Of a stretch of 32,500 bases of DNA, positions 9,945-20,414 are shown in pieces. Source of the DNA: Cryptococcus deneoformans JEC21 (lineage: Eukaryota > Basidiomycota > Tremellomycetes > Tremellales > Cryptococcaceae); the NCBI RefSeq assembly GCF_000091045.1, contig NC_006679.1, positions 564,281 through 596,780 on the forward strand, given 5' to 3'. The translations under genes were made by a program, and so were the position numbers. The notes under the pieces are model-generated. The model worked only from the letters and a program-made list of their open reading frames with translations. It was not told where the DNA came from and did no database searches. Positions within the stretch are counted from its first letter, which is position 1. Each line of letters begins with the position of its first letter.

Positions 9945-11010
9945 AATCGTAAGTCGAAGGAGTCTTTCCTGATGTGATCGATAGTTTGCTTTGCAGGTCG
10001 CGATAATGGTGCGACAGGCGTATATACCGTTCCGTTTTAGGCGGATGTTCAATTATTTGTAAAAACGTGAAAATGCAAAAAGCGAAGCGCGAAGCGCGAA
10101 AATGCGAGAAACGAAGCCTAAAACGCAACCCCCCCAAAATAACAAAATGAGAACGCAGAACTTGGATTTAATGCACGGTAACGGTATGTACACCTTTTCA
10201 GGTTTGGAGGATTATGGTAGGTATTTATACCGTAAAAAGCGGAGAAATTAAAACAGAAGATGGTGAAAGTAAACGCTCGCAAAAGTCCAGCCACATAAAC
10301 AAATCTTTGCCATCTCTGCCGGTAAAAAGTGGTAGTACGAGCGCGTGTGCGCGTCTGCCAATAAAATGGTGAGTTTGACTATGACAGCTTCCGTTTGCAG
10401 TAATGATAATGAACGGTGCTATTACTACCCATTATAAATGTTATTTGATTATTGGTTTGAATCCAGATGGTTCGCTCTCTGCAACCTGAGGTGAAAACTG
10501 CAAAGCTGGACATGCATAAAAGCCTGTCCTATACCGCGTCACCCCACCATAAAAATCAAAATTTATATTTAGCAGCCTTTTCGTTCGTTACAGTAGGTAA
10601 TTTACAACCACAGAAGAAGTTGCGAAACAAAAATACACAGTAATCGTCCAGCAGTCTTCTACCGCTCTCCCATGACTAACTGTGCGTGTTCTGGTTATCG
10701 TTTGGCCATTACAAAACCGCAATACGTGGCAACTTCCAATACAGAGCACAAACTACGACGAATCATCAGACCATCTTACTGTACCTGCACTGTTTATTAC
10801 ATATTACTGCGTGATCATCAGCCATCTCTAGAGTAAAGAGATCTGAGATCGAAAACCAGCCTTGCCTCCTCTACCTTCCTTCCTTCAATATAAATTTAGC
10901 AGGATTAAATGCATCATTCGCTTCCTCTCCTCACAGATCTTTGATATCTGAGGACCGAAAACATTGTTATTCTTTACTCCGTGGGTATCTCAAACTAATT
11001 CATGTCTTCG
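9945..11010. other. Intergenic region, probable promoter/5' UTR of the Zn2Cys6 gene
   Basis: A stretch of 1066 bases between the transcription-factor start and the 3' end of the Asteroid-type gene, without a supported gene. It contains a short GCGAAGCGCGAAG iteration at about 10080-10100 that includes a CGCGAAA box, and AT-rich segments further upstream. The length suits a regulated promoter or long leader. Confidence 0.45.
10080..10103 (+). repeat. GCGAAGC iteration with CGCGAAA box
   Basis: Overlapping copies of GCGAAGC run into CGCGAAAATGCG. CNCGAAA resembles the yeast SCB element of G1/S promoters; the functional link is speculative. Confidence 0.5.
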
Positions 11011-13692
11011 TCATATTGTCATATCTCCTAAGAGATCGAACATCCCCGCTGCCTTTCCTTGGGCGTGCTTCTTAGCAGCTTTCTTCTTACTTCGCTTAGC
11101 ACTTTCCCTGCCCACAGCGGTCCTGGTCTGAGCCAAAAACTCCGCACCACTGGCCTGGGAAGAATTCAACCCAAGAATTACACCGTCTTCTAATTCGTCT
11201 ATCAAAGCATGCCAGCACATATGCAGAGTTTTATCTTCCTCAGGTGTCCATTTCCACTTGAGATGGGTTGGAGGTTCTGCTTGGTTGAGGAGGCTGTGAA
11301 TATTGATACCGCTAAAGAACAGGAATGGGGAGAGATGCGTCGGCCCAAAGTCCGCTACAGGATCACCTATAAGGGGCTGAGGGAGTGATTCCATTTGGAT
11401 AGGCGTAAAATAGGGGACTTGAGTAGAAAGGAGTAGAAGAGATTCGGAGAGAGAAGTAGAATCCATCATCGCATTACTCAACTGGGCGATAAGATGTGCG
11501 TGACGCCTCTCCAGCGTCGGCCACTCGTTAGCTTCATCTTCTGGGCTGACTGGAGATAGCTTTTTCCTTCTCAGCCCTACCATCTCTTCGGAGTCTAGCT
11601 CTCTTCGCCATTGAGCAAAAGTCCCAACTCCAGCTTTAAGCACAGCGTAGGCTTCATGCCGCCTCCAAGCCGGATTGGTTGCTCGCCCATTTTTCTCAGT
11701 TAGTCTGGCCATCTCGATCACGCAATGGCGGATGATAGCGACGAGTGGTTGAAGGGATGATGGTAGTAGGCGGATAGCTGGGGTATCGGATTGCATCGGG
11801 CCGAGGTAGGCCTGGAGACGGTCAGCGAGAGGTCGGAGGCAGACGGGGGTTGACTCAGAGGAGTCTTTCTTGGGGGGTAAATCCAAAGTATAGGGGACAA
11901 TCTTTCCTGCTGAACCTTGACGAACGTATTCCACCATGACGCGAGGAGGGTCCTTCATCACTTCCAATTCATCGACAGATTGTGCGCCCTGGGGCGCCAA
12001 GTCTGTCTCGGCGCTCTCTGGACTTGATCCCACGCCTAATAAACCTCTAAGCTCCGTATCTTCTTGCATTTCTGCCGGAGTAATGCCATTCTTGACGCCA
12101 GGTAGTGGCTCGTCGACGAATCTGAAACCTCCAAGACCCTCTTCAGCAATCACATAAGATGCCAATCTCACTCCCCTGCTACCTTCCAATGTTCTGGGAC
12201 TAGCCATTGTGGGATCTTCGAGAGCACCCCGTAAGTAAATACGGTTGGGATAAAGCCATCCATGAGTGATGAACAGCAATGATCCTTTCCTTTGAGCCGC
12301 AGCATATGCCTCAAGAGCTTTCTGCGAGTGCGAACGATCGCCCCCACCACTATTACTTCCTCCTGGGATATTCGCTCTATTATAGGGTGTCTGACATCCA
12401 AGAGGATCGAGTTCCCCACAGAATGGGTAAATCGGACAGCATTCGCCTCCGTGAGGCGAGGTATACTGCAGAGCAGCTTCAATAATGCTATTAACGGCTC
12501 TCAACAAGTCTGGTTCCGTGTCATATTGCCATATACAGAGTTTCTTGACAACACGCCTGACCAGCTCCACAACGAAATCACCGGGATTTACATTTCTTCG
12601 GCTGTTGGCAGAAGGACTGAACAACTGCTCGCGTAAGACTCTTGCCGCCTTTTCAATACGCTGGCAAACGTCCAAGCTAGGTTCATAAAAGCGCTGAAGG
12701 GCTTCAGGAGGTGTGTAGTCGTTACCGACCAGGGATGCGAAGAGTGCCATATAGTTGGCAGGAAGACGAAGGCGCTGGCGAAGAGTTTGAGGCGGGATGA
12801 CCGTCATAACAAGCGTAGCGTGGTGATAATTGGGAGGGGGAAGAAGAGACGATTGTCGCGGTGTATGTGATTTCTTTCTTCTGCCGTATGCAGGCCTGAA
12901 GGTCTTGGTAGGTGATTGTCCCAGCTTATCGTCTTGAGCTTCTTCTTCCGAGACTTCGCCTTCGATCCAACTCAGCATGTCCAATGGGACATAGCCGGCC
13001 ACTCTTTCTGATTTTCCTACTAATATCAGAAAATCAGTATCTTGCCCCAAGACGTATCCCCCGATCCTCTCAGCCATCGTAACGCAGGCACTGTCCGCTT
13101 CCCCAGACGGAACATGATGGGTGGCCACACCTAGGCGATGGAGAGCAAAGATGAATGCGTGTGAAGCAAATGGCGGAAGAAGTGGTTTAGTAGAGTAACC
13201 ACGGCCGAAAGAAGGTTCCGATCGAGATGAAACAGAGGTTGCGTAAAACAGTTTGGGAGTAGAAAGAGATTCTGTCATTCGTTTGAGAATCGTTGGATGT
13301 TTCTCAATGGGGGCAGCACCTGTGACGCGGCGTCAGTTGGTGCAGAATACCACGCAGCTCCCAGCAGTTGCAGAGCTTACCGTCAAACACAAATGTCGGC
13401 TCCAGTCCCACCTTCCGCCAAGCAGTGATTAACTGCTTCGTTATCTGATAGAAACGAAGATATTCTCCGCCGGACGCCCATGGTAAACTGTCAAGATATA
13501 ATTTGAATATTACACTGGTCACAGTCAGCAGTCTATCATTGCAAAGTAATAGCACGCTCACCCCCATGCATCTACTATGAGTGGTATACTACCTCTCTGA
13601 GATCCTTGCGGATCTCTCTCGGGTAAGAGAACAGAACGGCATAATGATCCACGGTTCTCTCGAACAAAAGTTTGCAGACCTCTAACACCCAT
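11011..13692 (-). CDS. Asteroid homologue, XPG/FEN1-like nuclease family
   Basis: Predicted structure-specific nuclease of the Asteroid (ASTE1) branch; human ASTE1 is reported to act on DNA ends. Exons (minus) are 13692-13562, 13514-13381 and 13319-11011, giving 857 residues. The N-terminus MGVRGLQTFVRENR is the XPG-N signature, with acidic residues in IPLIVDAWG (Asp41) and LEPTFVFDG. The XPG-I region follows (VPSGEADSACVTMAERIGG, Glu162/Asp164; GQDTDFLILVG, Asp182/Asp184), so the metal-binding acidic residues look intact. A region about MALFASLVGNDYTPPEALQRF matches the helix-hairpin part. The long C-terminal half is less familiar. The very end is Lys-rich (RSKKKAAKKHAQGKAAG) and closes with MFDLLGDMTI, a possible nuclear signal plus short motif. 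Confidence 0.88.
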
Positions 13693-14421
13693 TGCTGAAG
13701 TATTGCCTTTGTTTCACCGATTAAAGGGGATTATGATATGGAGCACAATAGTTACAGATCGTAGCAGGAATGCTCAATGCCATATGAACTTGGTCGAAAG
13801 TATGATAGGATTTAGTGACCGTGAGGAGTTCTAATGATCTGCGGCAGCAGCACTGTCGGACGGATTGGCGAGTAACGAATGACGATTATGGAAGCAAGCG
13901 ATTTAGAAGGGACAGTCCTACTGGTCAACCCATACGTTGCAGATAGCAAATAGCAAGGATCACCAACAATTTTTCAAAAGGACAAAATTTCCAGAAGTGT
14001 TGATATGCAAGAAGATGCAAAAAGATGCATGCGCGAAGAACGTTACTCATACGTACGTAGAACGAAGTTAATAAAAAAAGTGGTCGACTTCGCGACTGGT
14101 GGAGGCACGTTGCATATGATGTCCGCTGGCATAGAGCAACACTCTGCATGATGGTCGTTCATCCATCGTCCAACCACCAATCACGTACACAGCAATGCTC
14201 TCAATTTCGGTTCGTACTCTTCAATGTGAACAGACAATCACAAGGGGAGTCATATCAAAATTTCAATGCATATAAATTTACAAACAAGACGCATACAGAT
14301 GAGTGTTATGCCGATATCAGTCATTATCTTCAGAAAAATGTCTCCGCTTCTCTAAACTCTACAACCCAAAATTGCGTTGAGGCCCTATTTGGGATGTGGC
14401 TCTTATTTGCATCTCCGGTTT
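13693..14421. other. Intergenic, upstream of the Asteroid-type gene
   Basis: A stretch of 729 bases between the Asteroid start and the EMG1 stop codon. It must hold the Asteroid promoter and the EMG1 3' UTR. ORFs here are short and lack recognisable protein text; I see no RNA gene. Confidence 0.45.
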
Positions 14422-15757
14422 TTAGACAATGTCCCAAATCTCCTCCTACAGAACACGTTAATCTTTCGCCCTCAAAGTGATGAAGTAACAGCAGAGCTTA
14501 CCATCGCACAGCAGAACTTCCCACATGCCACAGACGCCGAAAGACTGTAATCGCTGATTGAGACCTTTTGGTCAACAAATTGGTCTGCAAAGTTGTCCGC
14601 TCTGCAAGATAGATTAACACTGAGCTGTCGGCACCGATCATGAAACTGACCCTCTAGCCATGGCACCAACGAAGACACAGACAGAATGGGACTCAGGAAG
14701 AGTATTAAGGTACTTGGACAATCGAACAGTTGGGGCATCGGCGGAAAGGGCTATCACAAACGTCAGCAAAGCTTTTGTCGAGGTCGACTTTGATTTCACC
14801 CACTAAGTTTGATGCAGTTGGTAGGAAGGTGATCAGTGATAGGGTTCTTGATAACTCTCAAAAGCTTCTCGCTACCGTTAACACCCCTTATGGAAAGTTT
14901 GTGAAGCAATTGAACTGTGAAACGGGCATTAGTTCTGTATTCTTGAAATAGCGTAGAGCGCTTAGAATTCACCCATCAACCCAGAAAAACGCTTGAAGGT
15001 TCGCGGTATCCTAACACTAGGGTTCACCTCGATCAATACACCCTTTGCCGTATGGATATACACCTGCAAGAGGCCGGCTTTGTTGAGAGGAGAGTCAAGA
15101 AGGGTCAAAAGGCACTGAAATGCGTGTAAGCGTCAAGATGTTGATGAATGAGCAAAAAATTGCCTTACTTGATGTGTGATGTCAGGTCGAGCATCGGCAA
15201 TATCTCTACCTGTCTTGGCCAAGATTCCCTGATGGTCGTCACAGTTCAATAAAGCGTACTTTGCTTCTTTTGCAGAGCTCTTGCCTGCCGAGCCAGACGA
15301 AATCTTGTATGCTTCGAGGCAAGCCTAAACAGCACGTCGTTAGCGATCAGTTGTAAAACATTCATCCTGAAACCCTAAATCTCACTTGTGAAAGCACAAC
15401 AATCAATCTTCTGGTATTCTCCTTGTCCTCAGTAGACTTAGGCACAGAAGCCTGGACGGGTACAAAGTCCGCCCTCTGTACGTTTCTCTTCCCACCAGGC
15501 AGAGGCTTTGTAACCCTCGCAGAACCCTCCGCTTCCTTATCCACCTCCATAGCGTCCTCTACTTCCTCAGTTTTGACTTTGGGCTTGAATTCCTGGGCGA
15601 TATCGTGGAATGAAGCAGCAGGTTTTTTCGTTAAAGGGCGAGTAGGATTGAAGGGAGGAGCTGTCGCGGACATTTTGGAAGATTTTTGAGGAGGAACGGC
15701 GGTGGTATCGGCAGCACGTCGTTTGGGAGGGGTGTCTGAGGAAGGGGTGTCTGACAT
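14422..15757 (-). CDS. EMG1: EMG1/NEP1, 18S rRNA pseudouridine N1-methyltransferase
   Basis: Nucleolar SPOUT-class methyltransferase that methylates a hypermodified pseudouridine of 18S rRNA and is needed for 40S assembly. Exons (minus) are 15757-15386, 15324-15169, 15114-14973, 14914-14804, 14750-14651, 14601-14502 and 14445-14422, giving 334 residues. The first 115 residues are a charged Pro/Lys-rich extension ([26 protein letters not shown]) not needed in yeast Nep1. The family text is strong: [92 protein letters not shown], and [20 protein letters not shown] at the cofactor knot. It ends EEIWDIV. Confidence 0.96.
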
Positions 15758-16076
15758 CTTGAATAGTTTTGTGCGGTGTGGGAAAATGAGAGAAATAAAA
15801 GCTCGAGGTCAAGAAGAATCGAAGTGAAGCTTTTGATTCTCCTTTTGAGACTCGAGAAATCTGAAATTGTGACGGACTTCGATTTGGCGCCGCTCGACCC
15901 TGAAAACTTGTAGTCTGAAGACAACAACATGCAACGAAGGTCAAGAATCGTAGAACGACCCATGCACGACCGCATATGTATATCCATACATTAAAATATC
16001 AACACAAATATGTATTACTGCTCAAAGCCTGATACGTAAAGAAAAAGCACTCTATAAGGCACGTCGTGCACGAAAT
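15758..16076. other. Intergenic, EMG1 promoter and RAB5 3' region
   Basis: A stretch of 319 bases between the EMG1 start and the Rab5 stop, both genes on the minus strand. No gene or distinct element is seen. Confidence 0.5.
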
Positions 16077-17327
16077 TTAACATGTACAAGCTGAAGGAGT
16101 GGCAGAGTCTTCCTGTCCGGATACTTGAACACCTTTACCACCAGCAACTTGCCCTCTCGGCGGCGGTGGGGCAAGAGGAAGCTTTTTAGCTGCAAGAGGA
16201 TAGGTTTAGTGCTTGATGTCAGTGTGAAGAAATGAATGACGAACCGATCTCCATAAAAAGTTCCTCGACTCCTTCCCCGGTCTTTGCACTAGCTTCTGCA
16301 AACAGCAATCCTTCTTCTTTGGCATACTGTTCACCAATCTCACGAGAAGTTTTCCGCTGAGATTCCATATCTGTCTTGTTTCCGACAAGCATAATCACGA
16401 TTGACGGGTCAGCCTGACGTTGGAGTTCCCGCACCCAAGACTTGGCCTTTTCAAAGGATGTCTACAAACGAGTTAACATGATCAACAAGGGAAAAACGGA
16501 CACATAATAGCCTGTAACATACCTCAGGCGGCTACGTAGGAGAATAAGGATATTAGTATAAGACGCAAAGATAAAAATGGCAGTACGTCACTGACTTGGG
16601 TAATGTCGTAAACAATTACAGCGGCGTTTGAGTTTCTAAAGTAGATGGGAGCCAGCGATTTGTAGCCTATACTCCCGTTAATTAATGACGAGTATTAGCT
16701 AATTGCTACCACGTACGTTCTTGTCCTGCCTGTAACGTTGTAAGTCATCACTGGTACGCATAGACAGTTCGTCTAAAAGGACACTTACCGTATCCCATAT
16801 CTCGAATTTGATAGATGTAGACTCGCTAAGCTTTACTGATTGAGTAAGAAATGCAGCTGTGAACATATAGAAAGGTGAGTTTACTATCGCATGATGACTG
16901 ACCCACGACAACTTACCGCCTGATAGGATATAATGGGGCAAAGGGACTGGGCGTCAGTATAAAGGTTCCTGCAGATATGTTCGCACTAGCGAAAATCCGG
17001 CCATACTCACCGATAGTCGATTCTCTGAAGAGATCAGGCATAATCAGAGTGAGTTTAAAACGGAGAAGATCTAAAAGCTTACCTGAAGTCTGAGAACTCA
17101 TTTCGCACCTAGAGCGCAGAAGAGAGTCAAGATAGTCCAACGAATACACGGCCCGGAGAATGACCTACGAATCTGAGAACTAAGCTGCTCTTTCCAACAG
17201 CAGATTCTCCTGTGCCACAGCAAGGCCGTCAGTGTGTAATTCTGAGTAGTTTCGAGCACCAGCCGAAAGCGAGAGAAAGCCGATACTGACCGAGAAGGAC
17301 GAGCTTAAACGAGGTTGTTCGAGACAT
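16077..17327 (-). CDS. RAB5: Rab5-type small GTPase (Ypt5/Vps21), 11 exons
   Basis: Early-endosome Rab that recruits tethering effectors. Exons (minus): 17327-17291, 17209-17169, 17108-17083, 17024-17011, 16919-16917, 16856-16789, 16729-16717, 16666-16596, 16531-16523, 16461-16245 and 16189-16077; 612 bases, 203 residues. All GTPase motifs are present: G1 GESAVGKS (13-20), switch I STIGAAFLTQ (37-46), WDTAGQE (61-67), NKTD (122-125) and SAK (152-154). The Rab5 hallmarks YKSLAPIYFRNS and KSWVRELQRQA follow. The C-terminal CTC is a CXC geranylgeranylation motif. Exon sizes of 14, 3, 13 and 9 bases are extreme. The first intron is 81 bases and begins within the P-loop sequence. Confidence 0.93.
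16523..16531 (-). other. 9-base microexon of RAB5 (Pro-Pro-Glu)
   Basis: CCGCCTGAG sits between a good acceptor (TACGTAG) and a good donor (GTATGT), phase 0 on both sides. It inserts PPE between YDITQ and TSFEKAKSW. The flanking introns are 64 and 61 bases, normal for this genome. Skipping would leave a 134-base intron and keep the frame. Confidence 0.7.
16917..16919 (-). other. 3-base microexon of RAB5 (GCG)
   Basis: The sequence is ATCAG|GCG|GTAAGT on the minus strand. Upstream exon 4 ends ATC-G and exon 6 starts CT-GCA. Inserting GCG makes ATC GGC GCT GCA, which restores the conserved I-G-A-A of Rab5 switch I. Without it the Gly is lost. Confidence 0.8.
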
Positions 17328-18156
17328 TGTGCGGTATGCAGAAGTAGTAGAATAACTCGCAGATTATCGTTCTTGATGTTGCGCTGTAGCAACGGCAATA
17401 GAAAAGACGAGGCAAAAAGGACACAGGTGGTACCCGATAGGCGAAAGGAACGAACAACAAACAAGGTAACTCCACGCTGCAGCCTCATCTCGTCGACCGA
17501 AATCTCGCAGTGACGACACCATTAGAAATTTGCCACCACTAAGATGATTTGATTCCGTCAATAAGGTTTTCTAATGAAACTGCCTTGAATTCTCTAATCA
17601 CCAATAGAATCGTCGGTTATCGGATTGTTGTCGAATTCTTCATTTTTTAATTAAGATCATGCCCCCTCAACTGCGCCCCCCCAGATATTGAGAAGAAGAC
17701 CATATGTCGGACTTGGCCGCCCCTATCACGTTCTCAGGGCACGACGTCGCCCCTCACTTCTTTTTCTCCTCGAAACTGCTGCCGTTTCTCGTCGTCTCTC
17801 ATCTTCGACCTTTGTCCATAACCAACCATATCTCTTACACTTTATTAGTCTTCGAAACTCGAACGATACACTGCTCCTCCAGTTTCTAGGCGTAGCAGTG
17901 GCTCATCCATTCCATTCATACCTTCAAATCGGCATCAAGACCTTGAAGATTAAACGATAAATTCAAACTACCTCTGCTTTGTTTAAAAGCGAAAAAGTTT
18001 CAAAGTCGACTACGCATATCCAACGTATATCCATCGCAAGAAGACTCCGAAAATTACGCTCCCGTTACCTCCATAACACATTTATTGAGTGGTACAAGAG
18101 ACTAGCAACTCACCTGGTATCGTTCCTCTGGTGTTTTGAATTTTCAAATTTCAAAA
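17328..18156. promoter_or_regulatory. Divergent region between RAB5 and the RRM gene
   Basis: A stretch of 829 bases between two start codons on opposite strands, so it holds both promoters and 5' UTRs. A CCAAT box is at about 17601 and a poly-T/AT block at about 17643-17655. The part nearest the RRM gene is likely its leader. No coding sequence is supported. Confidence 0.5.
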
Positions 18157-20414
18157 ATGAGTGGACTGCCTCCCCCGTCATCATCTTTACCCCCTCCCCC
18201 TCGATTTGATTATGGAAGGGAAGATGGTTACCAAGGGCGGCCATACGATGGGCCCAAGGATCGTGCTTATGACCGGGATCGGGATAATTGGGAACGAGAC
18301 AGTCGACGAGATCATCAGCACAGAGGTCCAGGAGGACCGCGATCTAGAACTCCAGAGGGTGAGCACCGATTTCTACGATTTCCCCAGGGAGCGATTGAAG
18401 CAGTCTGGTTCGTTCTGAACTTTCCCTTTTCATCTTTTCTTTTTTTGCGTTTTGAATGGCGTTCTTGAGAGCTCGGGGAAAGCCTAAAACATAAATTTGG
18501 AAAAATCAAGGCTGAGCCTTCTTCTCAATAAGCCCAGCAGCTAAAATCGTGAAGACTTGAAAATGAGTTTTCGATCGTTCTGCTTCAAGGCTTCATGTCA
18601 TGAAATTCGGTACCATCCAAGTGAGATAATAAGCTCACCAATTATTTCAGGCCGGGGTGTAAGACGTTTGTATGACCGAGAGAACCGCTCGATTGAAGAA
18701 CGGATTCAGCAAGAACGGCCATGTCGTACACTTTTTGTCCGAAATGTACAGTATGATGCCGATCCCGAATCTCTTCGTTTGCAATTTGAATCCTTCGGTC
18801 AGATCAAAAATTTCTATGAGATGGTTAGCAAAAGAGGAATGATCTTTATCAGCTATGTGCGTCCTCATGAGAAGTGTGGCCAGGAATTTAGGTCACTTCA
18901 CTGATCACTTGCCGTTACTAGTTTGACAGTCGAGCGGCCCAGCGTGCTAGGGATGCTATGCATGGAACCCTAGTCAACAGGCGACCTGTAAGCTTCAAGA
19001 GCCTGTCGTAGTCCAGCTTACTTACTCCACGGATAGATTGATGTCCATTACAGTCTTCCGCGATCCGAGGAAGTAACTGGGGCGTGTACGGCTGAAAAGA
19101 ATCAGGTAGGTGAAGCCGACTTCCACCAAAAAATCCGCTGACTAACATGCACGTCAGGGTACCATACTTGTGTTATTACATCCTCCGCGAACCTTGGATA
19201 TCAACGAAATCGGCCGCATTGCGGCTCAGTACGGTGATATCAAAGACGTTGTCCCTGGCCGAGTTCCGTCGTAAGTACAAAGCTTGCCTACCATCGCAAA
19301 CTTCAAACTCATGTGTATAGCGAAATCATTGTAGAATACTTCGACAGCCGAGGTGCCGCGTTGTTCCAGCAACAGATGGACAGACAGCCGCTTTTAGGGG
19401 GTGAGCTAGAACTTCGTTTCATTTGGGATAAACTGGACAACAATGTTCCTCCTCCTCCGTATGTCCAAATCGCTTTGCGACATGACTTCATACTAATATA
19501 ATTCGGACATAGCGCTGCTGTTGCAAAGGCTAGCAGGCCTTCTACTGACTACGATGATCGTGCGAGGGGTCCGCCTCCCAGGCGGGATGATGCTTACAAC
19601 GATTCCAGAGGTGGAAGGTTTGGTCCTCGAGGCGGCGCTCGAGAGCGATCGCCGGATTACAGAGACCGCAGGGGTAGGTCGCTATCGGACCTCAAGTTTC
19701 CATGACACTGACAGTCTACAAGGGTCATACGAAACCGGCTATGGCGGACGTCCTAGTGGACCGTCTCCCGGTAGATATCATGATGCTCCGCCAGCTCCTG
19801 CCTCAGTCTCTGAGGATCGCCTTGAACAAGCTCTTCGTGTGCAGCAGGTAAGGAGCTCGACATTCTGGCCTTTCTAGTATAGAAGACTAACTGTGATGTA
19901 CAGCTTTTGAACAAAATTGGCAATGTAAATGTCCCTCCTGTCGCAGCAACTCCTCCCACCGCTCCTCCTGCACCTTCATACTACCGTTCACCTCCGGTCA
20001 TGCCTCCCAGTACTACCCCCTATCCTCCTCATGGTGCATCATATGCATCATACCCTCCGTACCCCACGCCCACACCCAACGCCTACGGATCGAAACCTCC
20101 ATACGTCGCTCCTCCCTTCCCACCTTATCCGCCACCTGCTGCAGGTGGGTCTGTTCCTCCTGAGGGGATGGGTCCGCTTCCTGGAAGACAGCATCCTGCT
20201 GGCTATGGTGCGCCGCCACCTTTGCCACCTTTCCCTCCTGCTGGCCCTACGGCCCAAGCTATTCAGCCCGCTGCTACTGCCCCCCAAGGACAGCAACCAG
20301 TGAAAGACGTTGGTTCATTGTTGGCAATGTTGGTAAGCACTTTGTTTATTTTGAGTTCGTTCAAGGTAGCCGAAAGGCTGACATGAGTTATCTCAATAGC
20401 AAGGCAAGCAATGA
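18157..20414 (+). CDS. RNA-binding protein with two RRM domains, 507 residues
   Basis: Exons 18157-18358, 18651-18856, 18922-18987, 19037-19105, 19158-19270, 19321-19458, 19513-19673, 19723-19847, 19904-20332 and 20400-20414; all phases close. Residues 1-70 are Pro- then Arg/Asp-rich (RDRDNWERDSRRD), like SR-type tails. RRM1 is at about 93-164, with RNP2-like LFVRNV and RNP1-like KRGMIFISY. RRM2 is at about 182-260 (TILVLLHPPRTLDINEIGRI, SEIIVEYFDSRGAALFQ). An Arg/Gly/Asp-rich link leads to a helix SEDRLEQALRVQQLLNKIG and a long Pro/Tyr-rich tail ending DVGSLLAMLQGKQ. The spacing and text recall Mei2-like RRM proteins, but a third C-terminal RRM is not visible, so I give no symbol. It probably acts in mRNA processing or stability. 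Confidence 0.87.
18359..18650 (+). other. Unusually long intron 1 (292 bases) of the RRM gene
   Basis: It runs GTGAGC to TTTCAG and is four to six times the length of every other intron in the gene. It contains internal GT/AG-like sites and in-frame stops, so it could carry a poison exon or a small RNA; neither is shown. Confidence 0.7.

Noticed and set aside
10448..10470. GTTTGAATCC resembling a tRNA B box
   Set aside because: No A box or cloverleaf arms upstream; not a tRNA.
14472..14738. An uninterrupted minus-strand ORF starting MPQLFDCP as a separate small gene
   Set aside because: It is EMG1 exons 5-6 read through an intron in a partly wrong frame; the EMG1 splice model explains it.
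14660..14951. Plus-strand ORFs (about 48 and 73 residues) with protein-like text
   Set aside because: They lie on the opposite strand of EMG1 exons 4-5. The minus strand gives exact EMG1 family motifs with closed phases, so these are antisense shadows.
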